From contig OZ037768.1 of NCBI GenBank assembly GCA_964035545.1, positions 1,911,501-1,975,500 of the forward strand: DNA of 64,000 nucleotides, given 5' to 3'. How positions within the stretch are numbered: position 1 is the stretch's first letter; every line of letters begins with the position of its first letter. The position numbers and the translations under genes were made by a program. Shown piece by piece: positions 23,001 through 34,480 of this stretch. The notes below the pieces were generated by a model that saw only the letters and a program-made list of their open reading frames with translations, had not been told where the DNA came from and did not search any database. The DNA comes from Bugula neritina. Lineage: Eukaryota; Bryozoa; Gymnolaemata; Cheilostomatida; Bugulidae.

Positions 23001-26000
23001 GATGAAACTGTGTATTGAGTTCACATAAAATGATACTTCTTTTTGTACCAATCATTAAGTAGCTATGTATTCAGCAATATAGTCACATCTAACATCACTG
23101 ATCTCTAATATCTAACACTATTGATTTCTAATATAAAACAAAGAAGATGTAGTAAATTGTATTGGCAAGTGTGATTGGGGAAAGTAGTAACAGATAAAAT
23201 CATTCTGCCTTCAACAAACCATTGCGTAATGGTAGGAGAAAAAGTCTCTAAACTTGGGACTTAATCACATGACCTGTGCGTTATCTTCCACCTGTAGCTT
23301 ATATGTGTGGTAAACCGCTGAAACATGGAGTATAGGACGTAGTGGCCCTGCAATACATACCAACTGGTCTAGTGATTGATGGCTGAGTGTAATGTTATGT
23401 ATTAGCGCAATTTGTCTCTAGTAAATCACCCCAAATCGTTTTCTGCTATATAGTCTGAGTCATCTGCTATATAGTCTGAGGACGTCTGCTGTATAGTCTG
23501 AGGACGTCTGCTGTATAGTCTGAGGACGTCTGCTGTATAGTCTGAGGACGTCTGCTGTATAGTCTGAGGACGTCTGCTGTATAGTCTGAGGACGTCTACT
23601 GTATAGTCTGAGGGCGTCTGTTGTATAGTCTGAGGTTTTTCTGCTATATAGTCTGAGGACATCTGCTATATAGTCTGAGGTCGTCTGCTATATAGTCTGA
23701 GGCCGTCTGCTATATAGTCTGAGGGCGTCTGCTGTATAGTCTGAGGACGTCTACTGTATAGTCTGAGGGCGTCTGCTATATAGTCTGAGGTCAGATTACA
23801 CTCCCCTCTTTCTTTTCATCATATCAGATATTTACCTGCAGTAATGTACCTGCTGTACATTCCATCTATTCTGTTTACCCAGTGAATTTGTATGGCATTG
23901 TTATGTCGGCCATTATTTAATCTCCTCCTATATATTATATTATACAGCTTGCAAACAACTTGAGTGCATGCACACACTTGGTAGGTTACTTGTCTTCATA
24001 TCTCAGAATATTTATCTCCCATAATGCAATGCATATGACTTACAATTAATATGTATTTATGCATAATTATTGTAATTTTTCTTGTATATTTTGTTGTGAT
24101 GGTAATTTTAATTTAGCTGTGTTTTTCTAGTGACACAGAAGAAGGTTGGTTGGAGGGGGAGGACACCACCCTATCTCAACAGTTCAGAGCTCTATGTCTA
24201 TTCTGTGAATACACTGGAGATAATAGTTGTAATGTGTATCAGCACATGGCTGTAAGTATGTCCTAGCGAATCTTGTATATAGTAAGTACATTTAGTAAGT
24301 ACATATAGTAAGTACATTTAGTGAGTACATATAGTAAGTATATATAGTAAGTACATAGAGTAAGTACATATAGTTAGTATATATAGTAAGTACATATAGT
24401 AAGTATATATAGTAAGTACATAGAGTAAGTATATATAGTAAGTGCATAGAGTAAGTGCATAGAGTAAGTACATATAGTAAGTGCATGTGGTACGTACCAT
24501 GACACTCCTTATACAAACAAATTGAGTGGAATTCTTGGAAAGAAGTTAATACATTTATCTAATAATTAATTAGGAAGCTTATAAGCAGATTAACACATTA
24601 TCTCCATATACCATGTATTAGTATATCTCCATATACCATGTATTAGTATATCTCCATATACCATGTATTAGTATATCTCCATATACACTGTATTAGTATA
24701 TCTCCATATACCATGTATTAGTATATCTCCATATACCATGTATTAGTATATCTCCATATACACTGTATTAGTATATCTCCATACCATGTATTAGTATATC
24801 TCCATATACCATGTATTAGTATATCTCCATATACTGTATTAGTATATCTCCATATACCATGTATTCGTATATCTCCATATACCATGTATTAGTATATCTC
24901 CATACACTGTATTAGTATATCTCCATACCATGTATTAGTATATCTCCATATACCATGTATTAGTATATCTCCATACACCATGTATTAGTATATCTCCATA
25001 CACTGTATTAGTATATCTCCATACCATGTATTAGTATATCTCCATATACTGTATTAGTATATCTCCATATACTGTATTAGTATATCTCCATACACCATGT
25101 ATTAGTATATCTCCATACACTGTATTAGTATATCTCCATACCATGTATTAGTATATCTCCATATACTGTATTAGTATATCTCCATACACCATGTATTAGT
25201 ATATCTCCATATACTGTATTAGTATATCTCCATATACTGTATTAGTATATCTCCATACACCATGTATTAGTATATCTCCATACACTGTATTAGTATATCT
25301 CCATACCATGTATTAGTATATCTCCATATACTGTATTAGTATATCTCCATATACCATGTATTAGTATATCTCCATATACCATGTATTAGTATATCTCCAT
25401 ACACTGTATTAGTATATCTCCATACACTGTATTAGTATATCACCATACACTGTATTAGTATATCACCATATACCATGTATTAGTATATCTCCATACACCA
25501 TGTATTAGTATATCACCATACACTGTATTAGTATATCTCCATATACTGTATTAGTATATCTCCATATACTGTATTAGTATATCTCCATACACTGTATTAG
25601 TATATCTCCATATACTGTATTAGTATATCTCCATATACCATGTATTAGTATATCTCCATACACTGTATTAGTATATCTCCATATACTGTATTAGTATATC
25701 TCCATACACTGTATTAGTATATCTCCATACACTGTATTAGTATGTGTGTGCAAAGAGCCTACCTACCTCAATACCTGTTACTTAGTCTATTTAGACCCCG
25801 GACCTTCTCTAATTTATCTTCTGAGCAAATTCTTTACTCTTTCTTTTTTCTAACTAGGCCATATTTTAACTCTCTGATTTCTAATACCGCATTTTTGACA
25901 TGAGAAAATGAAAATCCTGTTGGTTTTGGTGCTGGTGTTAATGTTTTATGTAGATCTGCAAGCTACTTCTTGTTTTATACGCTTCTCTAATGCTGCTTTG

Positions 26001-26886
26001 TCTGATTTCATGATGTAGGAATCTCATGGCTTTGATATTTCCTCCCTGAAAGAAGAAAACAGTTTAAATTTCTACCACCAAATCAAGATTATAAACTACG
26101 TGAGGTTTCAAGTGAGTTCTTCCTTTTTTACATAATTTAGAAGTTTTAGGTGCAGCCAAACAGCAATTTATGTTCTGTTTACCGAAACGCTTGCTGTAAC
26201 ATAATGGAAAGTTTATTTGGTAATTGCTGGTACTTGACAACACATGCATTGGCCAATCATCAGAAGGTTTACAAGTAGGTATTGGCCAATCACCAGAAGG
26301 TTTACAAGTAGTTATTGGCCGAGTTAAAAAGGTGTCACATTAAATCAAGCATTCTCTGACACAAATTTCGAATTCAAACTCGGATCTACATCTGTCATAA
26401 GAAAAGGCTACAGATGGTTGCAGATAGGAGTTGTAGATAGGAGTTGTAGATGGGAGTTGTAGATAGGAGTTGCAGAAAGGAGTTGCAGATAGGAGTTGCA
26501 GATAGGAGTTGCAGATAGGAGTTGCAGATAAGCATGTTGTAAGGGTAGCTAATCCCGTATTAGTACAGGTTATCCCATTAGGATGAGTGCATGTCACCAA
26601 CTTCAGTCCCAATTATCCTAATTCCACATCTAGTTTCTTCTTCTTTCTCAGTTATGTAGCTCAGCGCATTCTCTCTGCATGCAAATAGGAGGACCAAAAG
26701 TGTCACATGGCTTTGAACAGTCAACAATCTGTTTCTTATTTTGTGTTTTCCTATATGAGGAGCCTATCTTTAGACATGTGAGTTACAAGACTGAGCTGTT
26801 TGGAAGGAAGGAGTTGGTTTTATGTTAGTACTTGCTGATCATTCTAGAGGTAAATCGCTCCATAAGTTACCATTGGTTAGTTATTC

Positions 26887-26965
<79 letters not shown>

Positions 26966-29900
26966 CAGTCAGTCAGTTATTCAGTCAGTCAGTTATTCAG
27001 TCAGTTAGTTAGTTATTCAGTCAGTTAGTCAGTTAGTTATTCAGTCAGTTAGTTAGTCAGTTAGTTAGTTAGTCAGTTAGTCGGTCTGATTTTTATTCTG
27101 TATCCTGTCTATTTCACCGCAGCATTGGCTAAAGATGCATAATATCTCTAACGCTTTGCTCCAGCTTCTAGTTTTTGCTCGTTTGCTTTATTCCAGGAGT
27201 AGACAACTTTTGACAGAAAGGTTTAGGTCACGCCTGTTTGCTGCAAACGTAAATATTGTTGAGTGACGCTGTTTGTAGAGAAGTGATTGCGTAGAATTCT
27301 ACTCTCAAGCCCTTGTGGAGTACTTCAGTTGGCATAATTTAGTAAACAGAATGGCTACGTTATACTCAGTCAATACTCGCTGACCTTCTTAACCAAATAG
27401 GCAGTAGTAGACTTGCTCTGTTGAGGTGATTGTAACACGAGCATCTATTTACACAGTGTGTATATCTATACCTCTCATGCTTCCTTCCGTCTTCCCTCTT
27501 TATACACACATATGTTGTGAAGCTGTAAATCAAATATTGGCACACTGCCCTCAAGCACCAGATACAGGCAGTCTGCTGCCAAGTCATTATATGGCAGCGT
27601 CAGCAGACGAATACCTGCCCACTCTCCTGTGACTGTAAACATTGCTATTTGCTCAAATTGTATATCATATTGTGAAACAGATTCAACTTTCTAATGGAAG
27701 TCTGTCATTATTAAGACAATTTTAATTTTTATATTTGGTTCTATTTAAAATAAATGTCTTAAAAACCCATTTTGCTAGCAAAGTCTTCCAGGATGTGAAG
27801 CAGTGTTTTTCTTGTGTGAATAACACCATAAAGCTTAACCCATAAACAAGTTGGTGATTTTATAACATAATATATAGCCATCCGTATCAGCAATGATTAG
27901 CTTGTGGTGGACTTGATTTATTCCAGATTTGCAGTAAATAAAAATTATGGCAGTGAGAAAAGTAGCAAGGGTTACACCCACAAATAATTTATTAATTACC
28001 ATTTATCACTGGCATAAAATCTACTGTTTAACCACACATACACAGTGCTTGTTCATTGAGAAGAAAATGATGATACACTGCTGTGAATAATCGCATGGTC
28101 AACTCGCATTCAGAAGGTCACTTGCTGCTTCTCAAATATTTTGTTTTGGTTTCTAGCATTTCTAAAATCATACAAATGCAGCTTATAATCTCCAATTTGT
28201 AAATGTTTGACTAGAATTAAATACTTAATACTGTGTACCTCTCGGAGAGGAAGGGAGCCAAGTGGAATGCGACATTCTAATCAAAATGAGGTAATTTTCT
28301 TAGGATGTCCTGAAATATTTGCAGTTACTAGTTCAGTTCCAGTAAGTTAAAGTGTGTGGGACTGGAAGTCACCCGTAGCATACGTATAGGGAAGAAGTTG
28401 GAACCCAGCTACTTATTATGTCATTTCCTATTCGATTCTGAAGACGGAAGAAAGTGGCTTTTGTGGAAATGAGGGAAAAATTTGCGTAACCGTCAATGAT
28501 TCTACAAATTTACAGGAATTAGTTTTCTTTTTGTGTAGAAGAAAGAATTTCAGTGTGAGATATGTAAATATGCATTTCACATTCCCAGCAGATCTTGTGA
28601 TCTGTTTTTGAAAGAGGTTTTATGGTTGGTTCACATGCATTAGGTTTTGGTACAACTTCTAAATGTTTTAATTGAGTTGCATATAAATGAAGGTCTTATT
28701 GCTGTAGCACAGTTGAGGCTCTATAAGGTGGTGTTCTGGTCCTATCAACTGGTAGGTAGAGCTGATAGGCCTTCTCCAACTCTTGGTTGATGGAGGGAGA
28801 AACTTAAGTTGCTATCACTATGAGTAATATTGTGCCATCAACTGTGGTTGAAGGGAGATTAGCTGCTCTGAATCTAATGAGTCATTTGTTTTCACTATTT
28901 ATTAGTCATCCGAATTTATTCCTATGAACAAACCTGGCTTTCAAAAACCTTTCATATACATCTTTCTGGTTTAACCCAGCCGCCAGCCACTGAATTCCAA
29001 ATTCCACCTGTGGTGTAGAAGGTCATTGCTCCTCTGTTCTGTGAATAGCCAGAGTATCACAATGTCAGTGCTCTAGGGGGCAGTGGTAGCCATTTCTGTT
29101 GAAATATGGCTGTTCCTCTGGTCGATAACTCAGTTTATCTCACGGGCAGACATGATGAAGTCGCATGGGAATGTCTTTCTGTTATTTTTATGTCGGTAAG
29201 GCATGTGGTTTCTACCAAATTTCTAATAATCTACTTACGGGTGCAAATACCATGATTTCAAACCTCAGTGTTCGTTTAAACTCTCCTAGTTGAGATTTAG
29301 TGTGTATTTATCTAAAATGTGTCTCTAAACTGTCTTTACCTGCAACTTTAGTTCTCCAGACAACTACTGGTAAGGGAGGAAAGCAGGTAGCTAATTGGGC
29401 AATGTAACAAGATTTTTGTGTACTATTGACAATGATACTAAACTGGGCTGCAATAACTTTTATTTAATATTTACTTCTTCATGTATAAAAGTACGAGTAG
29501 CTCACAGCTTTATCACAGTGGAGCAGTTTTTTTTGTTTTAATCAAATGCTATTTGCTCCTAAGAATGTCTAGTTGCGTGCTTGCAATACTGTACTCTAAA
29601 CATCTAGAGAGCTCATTGTCAGTGGCCTTGACATCAACATCTGTGACTGTCTCACCTTCCTGTACCCACCTGGTCACTGCTGCCAGTTGCTGACAGGTTA
29701 ACTGCTGTCTTGTAGGTGGTTGCTAAGAAATGCGTTGCTTGTGGCGTCCAGTTTAAAGATGGCCGGTTACTAGCTGATCACATGACTAGTTCGGGACACA
29801 TCACTTCCTTTGTGAAGGACCGGGCTGCCTGGGACCAGCCCATGTATGTATTCAGTATACCCTGTAGCACTGAATGTATGTTATGTAGCGCCAATTGTGT

Positions 29901-32900
29901 ACATAAATGTGCATGTAGCTGTAGCACATCATGCGTGTAGCTAAAATAAAGATGGCAAACCATTTGCAGCCATTGACTAAACATTTTTGTTCTATATATA
30001 ACATCTTCTTTCAATAAATTCCAATGAGATGATAATAAATATAATAAGCTAACAAATAATATAACATGATTACATAAACATTGAAGATAAAGGGATATTA
30101 AATATAAGATAATAGTATAGAATCTGCATTGAAATGCACTCAGCTGGTAGGATTATCTCCTCTTTCCAATAACATCCCATGTCTAATGACAAAATCATTT
30201 CTGTTAGTTCCATTTACCTCTTCTGTCACTGCCATAAGACAAGTTTATACTCTATTTCCTTCGGGATTAGTCAAATTCTTTCTCAATTATTTTAAAGGCA
30301 AATGACTTTTTTCAGTTTATCCTTATTGTCCTTTTCCTTATTTTATATTTTTGAGAGAAGTCAAGGAAAATACATCTAGATTGATCTGTAAAATTTAATA
30401 TCAATTTCACTCAAATTTAATCTAAAAGTTGGAAGTTAAAACCTTTTTATTTGAGCTGACCGCGGCAAGTTTTTTTTCTGAATGAAAGATTTTAAAATCT
30501 TTTCATTTAAGTAATCAAAGCTTTTGCTTCAAATCTTGAAGAAAGACTAGGTGCGTCACAATTCATATATGCGGTATTTTAACTATTGTGGCTATTCCAT
30601 TTTAACTTTTGCATTAAGCATTGTGGTAGAAGGTAAATATGTTGCATCATTTGTACGGTGACTGGAGTTGTAGTGTGGAGACATTGGGACAGGCCATTGT
30701 ATGAATGTATCGTAATTTATGAATGGTTGGTGGTGGGAGTTTATTTGGTGAGTTGATAAGCTGGGGGTAGACACAGGTTTAGTGACGTCAGCCACTTGGT
30801 AGTCTACTGGATTATCTACCAGAGGATCTCATAATTCCTTCATCCTGTTTTATAAAACTTTACAAACTACTTTATTATATCATTTTGGCTGTTTGTGTGT
30901 TCATTAGTGGAGATAAAGTAACCGCAAATCTGCAAATCTTTCTCTTTGCTGCTCCTTCATTCAAAGTTATGTTTTTGTTTTTATGTTCAGAACAAAATAA
31001 AATGACCTTCACACTTCTGAAATACAATAACATTTGAGTGAATAAAATTCGCCTTATCCTAGTTTATATGCTAGTATATAGAGCTCAGTATAATATTAGG
31101 TCTGTGAACAGTAAACTCAAGTCTCTGCATAACCTTCTTTAAGCAAGAAAATAATATATCTGCTTGGGGGCGGCCTAGAGATATCTCTTTATTATAAACT
31201 GGTTACTTGTTGGCGCTCTGCTTAAAGTCATACTGTAGACATCAAGTGGCTAAGTGGTGGTCATCAAAGCTCTGACCATGTCTACTAACAATAGAAATAC
31301 ACATGGTTGGAGTTGCGGTCAGTTTACCTGTTGACACTTGTCAACTTTATGTGGACACTCTGTACATGTGCACATCAAGTGCTTTTTGTCAACACAAAAA
31401 CAACTTAACTAAAGTTGTTTATCTGTAAATAGTGGGATACCCTTTTTAACTTTCTGTGTTTATTTCATCATTTATGTCCCAATATCTGGTGGCTTTACTT
31501 CATATAGGTTTGTTTTCTACATTTATAGGTAATTTATTGATATGAATATACATAGATATTGTTTTGAATATATATATAGATATTGTTTCTGATTTATTTA
31601 AATTATAATGAGTTAAGAATTAATTAATTTAGTTCTGGGTCTTGTTGATCCTTAGTGTTTTAATAATATTGATTAATAATATGTCATGACATGGTTGAAT
31701 GAGCTAATATGATTGGATGTTGATTATATAAAGTGGATAGTAATTGTTCATTGTTTACTACATTTGTCCAGGCACTACTCTGTAACCCAGCCATTTCATC
31801 AATCATACATAAAATGTAATCTGCACCACAATAATTATTAGTTTTCACCTCCAATACTTTCCACCAACCAAAATTTCTCATTCCCCTTAGCTTCAAATTT
31901 GAAAAAATAAAACCCAAAAAGTATGTAGGTTATTTGAAATATTGCTAAAATACTGTACAATAATATGTACCCTGCTGGCTGTAGTTTATGGTTTGCGGTT
32001 ATTCCAATAATTTTGGTAAAAACTCAAAAATTGAAATTTTAGTCATTTTATTAAAAAGGGACAACCTCAGTAAAAAGAAACAAGCTGCATGCTTATAATA
32101 AAGCACATTAAGCCACGCCCACAAATTTTCCTGGTAGTATAAACAGTAGAATTAATATCGGTCCACTTTTACTGTACATTGTAACTACAGCTACCAGATT
32201 TCCACTGATTACAATTATAATGTTTTTAATTTTGGTGATTAAGATTGCATTGGATGAGATTATGTATATTATTGGATAGATCATAATACCCATGTCGAAA
32301 ATTGGCTCCGTGCCAGTAAGGTGAAACCTCGGCCAGTATAGAAGAAAGTGTGAGCAGAGTACACATGACTCAGTATTATGTCATGACTTGTGTATTACCA
32401 AGTATCACTTGGTGCATATCTACACCCAGTGTAGGTTAATTCAATTTAATCATAATTTTTTGTCTAGAAAAATACGCATGAAAAATGTCGTATCTTCAGC
32501 ATTGCAACGTGCAATCACAAGGGTGTAGTAATTTAGTGATGCTAACAATTTTATGGCTGGTTACCTTTTTAAAAATGTTAGAGTTGTGGCAAAGTTTAAA
32601 TTAACATGTGTTGGTACTCCATCCATAGTATGTTTATTGCCCAACTATAATAAATATAATAAACTATAACAAATACAACATTTAGCTGGAGGCATGGGAA
32701 CTATCCAAGTGTTGGGCACTGCATGGCTAGACTTAAATTGCTAGTTTTGAGTGGTATAGCTCTGCAAATTTCCATCAAGTGTATTTAGCTTATTATTATT
32801 GTATATTTATTTTATTAATATTGCCAAGTATATGGGAAGCTGATGCTTATTGCCAATTAGTAGGGCTATTTGCTTGGTGAGGTTAATTTATTTTTCTGGT

Positions 32901-34038
32901 ATTTTGTGATATTGGGGAATTTTGCAATATGGTAATTAGTTGGCAAAGGCTATTAGAATATTTAAATGGAAGTAATTAGCTGCACTTTAGGTAAGGTAAT
33001 GAGTGGAGTAATTCTGTTTTGTGGTAGTCAACAAGCTTCAACTATTTCTGTTATTCACTGCAGGGGTTGAGGGATTCTTGCAGTTATTAACTGAGACTCT
33101 GTTTACTACACCGCAATGAATCACAACTCATTCTACACATGATATTTTCTTACCTGGAACGGACTATTTTTCCTTCTACGGTTATCATTCTTCTAAAGTT
33201 ACTGTGTTTGTCTCAAATAACTCTCACTACACCTAGATCGGCCAAATCCTTTCTTCAAATTTTTGAAGACTCATTTTAGAACATCATTTAAAAACAGGCC
33301 ATCTTTTGTGCCAAGCTGAAATCGTTGTAAAGCAATTTTTCATCTATTGTTATAAAATTTTGCTTTAATCCGACTAAATTAATTGAAAATTTACATTCAA
33401 ACCAATTTTAATTGCAGTAATCAGCCAAGAAATGTTATGTTTATTAAATGCAATAAATTATCTAAAAACAATTAACAAAAAATTATCCAGTAAGGTGTTT
33501 TGGGTTGTTTTAATTTTTAATTATCTCTTTTAAGGTTCTACTTTTCCACGTATGAGAATGACAATCTGCTTAGTGGAGAGGCGGATGGTATGGAGGATCC
33601 CATAGCTGGGGAGGACTGGGTGATACCTGAAGACAGGTCATCCGTGGAATCTGATGTCATCTTATACATGACCTCAATACTAAAGGTGTCATACACTATA
33701 CCCAATGTGTTATCTTATATATGACCTCAATACTAAAGGTGTCATACACTATACCCAATGTGTCATCTTATACATGACCTCAATACTAAAGGTGTCATAC
33801 ACTATGCTCCATGTGTCATCTTATACATGACCTCAATACTAAAGGTGTCATACACTATATTCAATGTGTCATCTAATACATGGCCTCAATACTAAAGGTG
33901 TCATACACTATATTCAATGTGTCATCTAATACATGGCCTCAATACTAAAGGTGTCATATATGTACATCTATAACTCAAATTTATTTATAGAATATGAATA
34001 GAGCTCAAGGAAAAGACAGCTCAATAGATCACCCTTGA
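17076..34038 (+). CDS. ZNF277: ZNF277 homologue (C2H2 zinc-finger protein)
   Basis: Exons: 17076-17179, 17301-17450, 17832-17911, 19301-19475, 21684-21748, 22072-22117, 22627-22759, 22891-22991, 24131-24251, 26019-26111, 29716-29843, 33535-33685, 33991-34038; 464 residues (human about 450) with consistent phases. Recognised by ordered family segments: HGLVIADVDKIAYVHRYVEYW, LLPEDEQLR, CLFC...H...H split over exons 19301/21684 with HNFNIGHPDNL, CLYCEKTFKDKFTLKEHMRK, NPKNKEYDQYYLVNYLEMG, CLFCEYTG...HMAESHGFDI, NFYHQIKIINYVR, CVACGVQFKDGRLLADHM, and FYFSTYEND. Human ZNF277 is a nuclear/cytoplasmic zinc-finger protein reported to bind ribosomal protein RPS2 and to act with Polycomb. The short last exon and an AATAAA at 34126 support the 3' end. 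The gene is unusually stretched by intronic minisatellites. Confidence 0.93.
23446..23790. repeat. 22-bp minisatellite, about 16 copies
   Basis: Unit gtctgctgtatagtctgagg plus ac (22 bp) with point variants, inside the ZNF277 intron between exons 22891-22991 and 24131-24251. 22 bp is not a multiple of three, and the long minus-strand frame over it (repeated QTIQQTSSDY) is an artefact. Confidence 0.95.
24279..24494. repeat. 13-14-bp minisatellite carrying GTAAGT in most units
   Basis: Unit like tagtaagtacata/tagtaagtatata, about 16 copies, starting 28 bp after the donor of ZNF277 exon 24131-24251. Nearly every unit contains GTAAGT or GTGAGT, the consensus for U1 snRNA at 5' splice sites. The real donor there is itself gtaagtat. 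Confidence 0.92.
24600..25742. repeat. 21-23-bp minisatellite, about 1.1 kb
   Basis: Roughly 50 copies of tatctccatataccatgtat-tag (23 bp) interleaved with 21-bp variants lacking 'ac' or 'at' (tatctccatatactgtattag, tatctccataccatgtattag). The variants are arranged in short higher-order patterns, so recent unequal exchange or slippage is likely. Lies in the ZNF277 intron before exon 26019-26111. Confidence 0.95.
26258..26322. repeat. Direct repeat, about 31-bp unit, two copies
   Basis: attggccaatcaycagaagg followed by tttacaagtag occurs twice in tandem with one start of a third copy, in a ZNF277 intron. It includes the palindrome attggccaat. Confidence 0.8.
26408..26531. repeat. 13-bp tandem repeat
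   Basis: About nine copies of agttgcagatagg / agttgtagatagg in the ZNF277 intron after exon 26019-26111. Confidence 0.9.
26879..27084. repeat. (TTAG)n / (TCAG)n tetranucleotide repeat
   Basis: An uninterrupted ttag run (26882-26965) grading into mixed ttag/tcag/ttattcag units, within the large ZNF277 intron 26112-29715. No other coding signal was found in that 3.6-kb intron. Confidence 0.95.
29844..33534. other. Large ZNF277 intron, otherwise featureless
   Basis: A 3.7-kb intron between exons 29716-29843 and 33535-33685. Small open frames on both strands lack recognisable domains. No mobile element boundary or RNA gene was recognised. Confidence 0.4.
33652..33958 (+). repeat. 53-bp minisatellite spanning an exon end and its splice donor
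   Basis: Six copies at an exact 53-bp spacing (acctcaatactaaagg-type core at 33671, 33724, 33777, 33830, 33883, 33936). Copy 1 is the coding 3' end of ZNF277 exon 33535-33685 (encoding VILYMTSILK) plus its donor (aaag|gtgtca). Copies 2-6 repeat both the exon end and the donor within the intron. The unit is not a multiple of three and copy 2 brings an in-frame stop, so only the first donor preserves the reading frame. Confidence 0.93.
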
Positions 34039-34125
34039 CACTCCTAGAACTGATGTAAGTATGTATTTTAGTGTACAGAGGGCTTCGCTTTTCTTGTACA
34101 TAGTTATTCACTTTGAATTTATCCA

Positions 34126-34131
34126 AATAAA
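34126..34131 (+). terminator. Poly(A) signal of ZNF277
   Basis: AATAAA about 90 bp after the proposed ZNF277 stop codon (34036-34038), supporting the short terminal exon. Confidence 0.55.
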
Positions 34132-34314
34132 TTTGCTGAAGTTGGCTGAAAAAGTTGAAAAAATAACTGCAGGTTAAAGACAGTTACTTGGCAGCAATTC
34201 ATCGGCAGCATTGTTTATATATGTGTTATACATGTTACTATATCCAAGTGTTGTGTTTTACAGAGACCTCTGACTCTCCATAGACTCCTTCTCTATAGCC
34301 AGGTATTCCACATG

Positions 34315-34480
34315 TTAACCCCTACTACTATATATAGTAGTAGTATATAGTATTACATAATATATTATAGTAATACTATATATAGTGGTAGTATATAGTA
34401 TTACATAATATATTATAGTAATACTATATGTAGTAGTAGTAGTATATAGTATTACATAATATATTATAGTAATACTATCT
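34315..34480. repeat. Tandem palindromic repeat, about 57-bp unit
   Basis: Three copies of a unit with tagtagtatatagtattaca, then taatatattatagtaatact. Each unit is largely self-complementary (agtatta / taatact; taatatatta), so it can form hairpins. AT-rich, 3' of ZNF277. Confidence 0.85.

Noticed and set aside
23426-23790. Array resembling a CRISPR locus or a repeat protein
   Set aside because: The units are contiguous 22-mers without unique spacers, in an intron of an animal gene. The open frame with QTIQQTSSDY repeats is a by-product of the repeat.
24292-24516. Minus-strand frames rich in Tyr/Leu/Thr
   Set aside because: Translation of the GTAAGT-containing minisatellite.
26879-27084. 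(TTAG)n run resembling telomere repeats
   Set aside because: Tetranucleotide, not TTAGGG or TTAGG, and it lies inside a ZNF277 intron.
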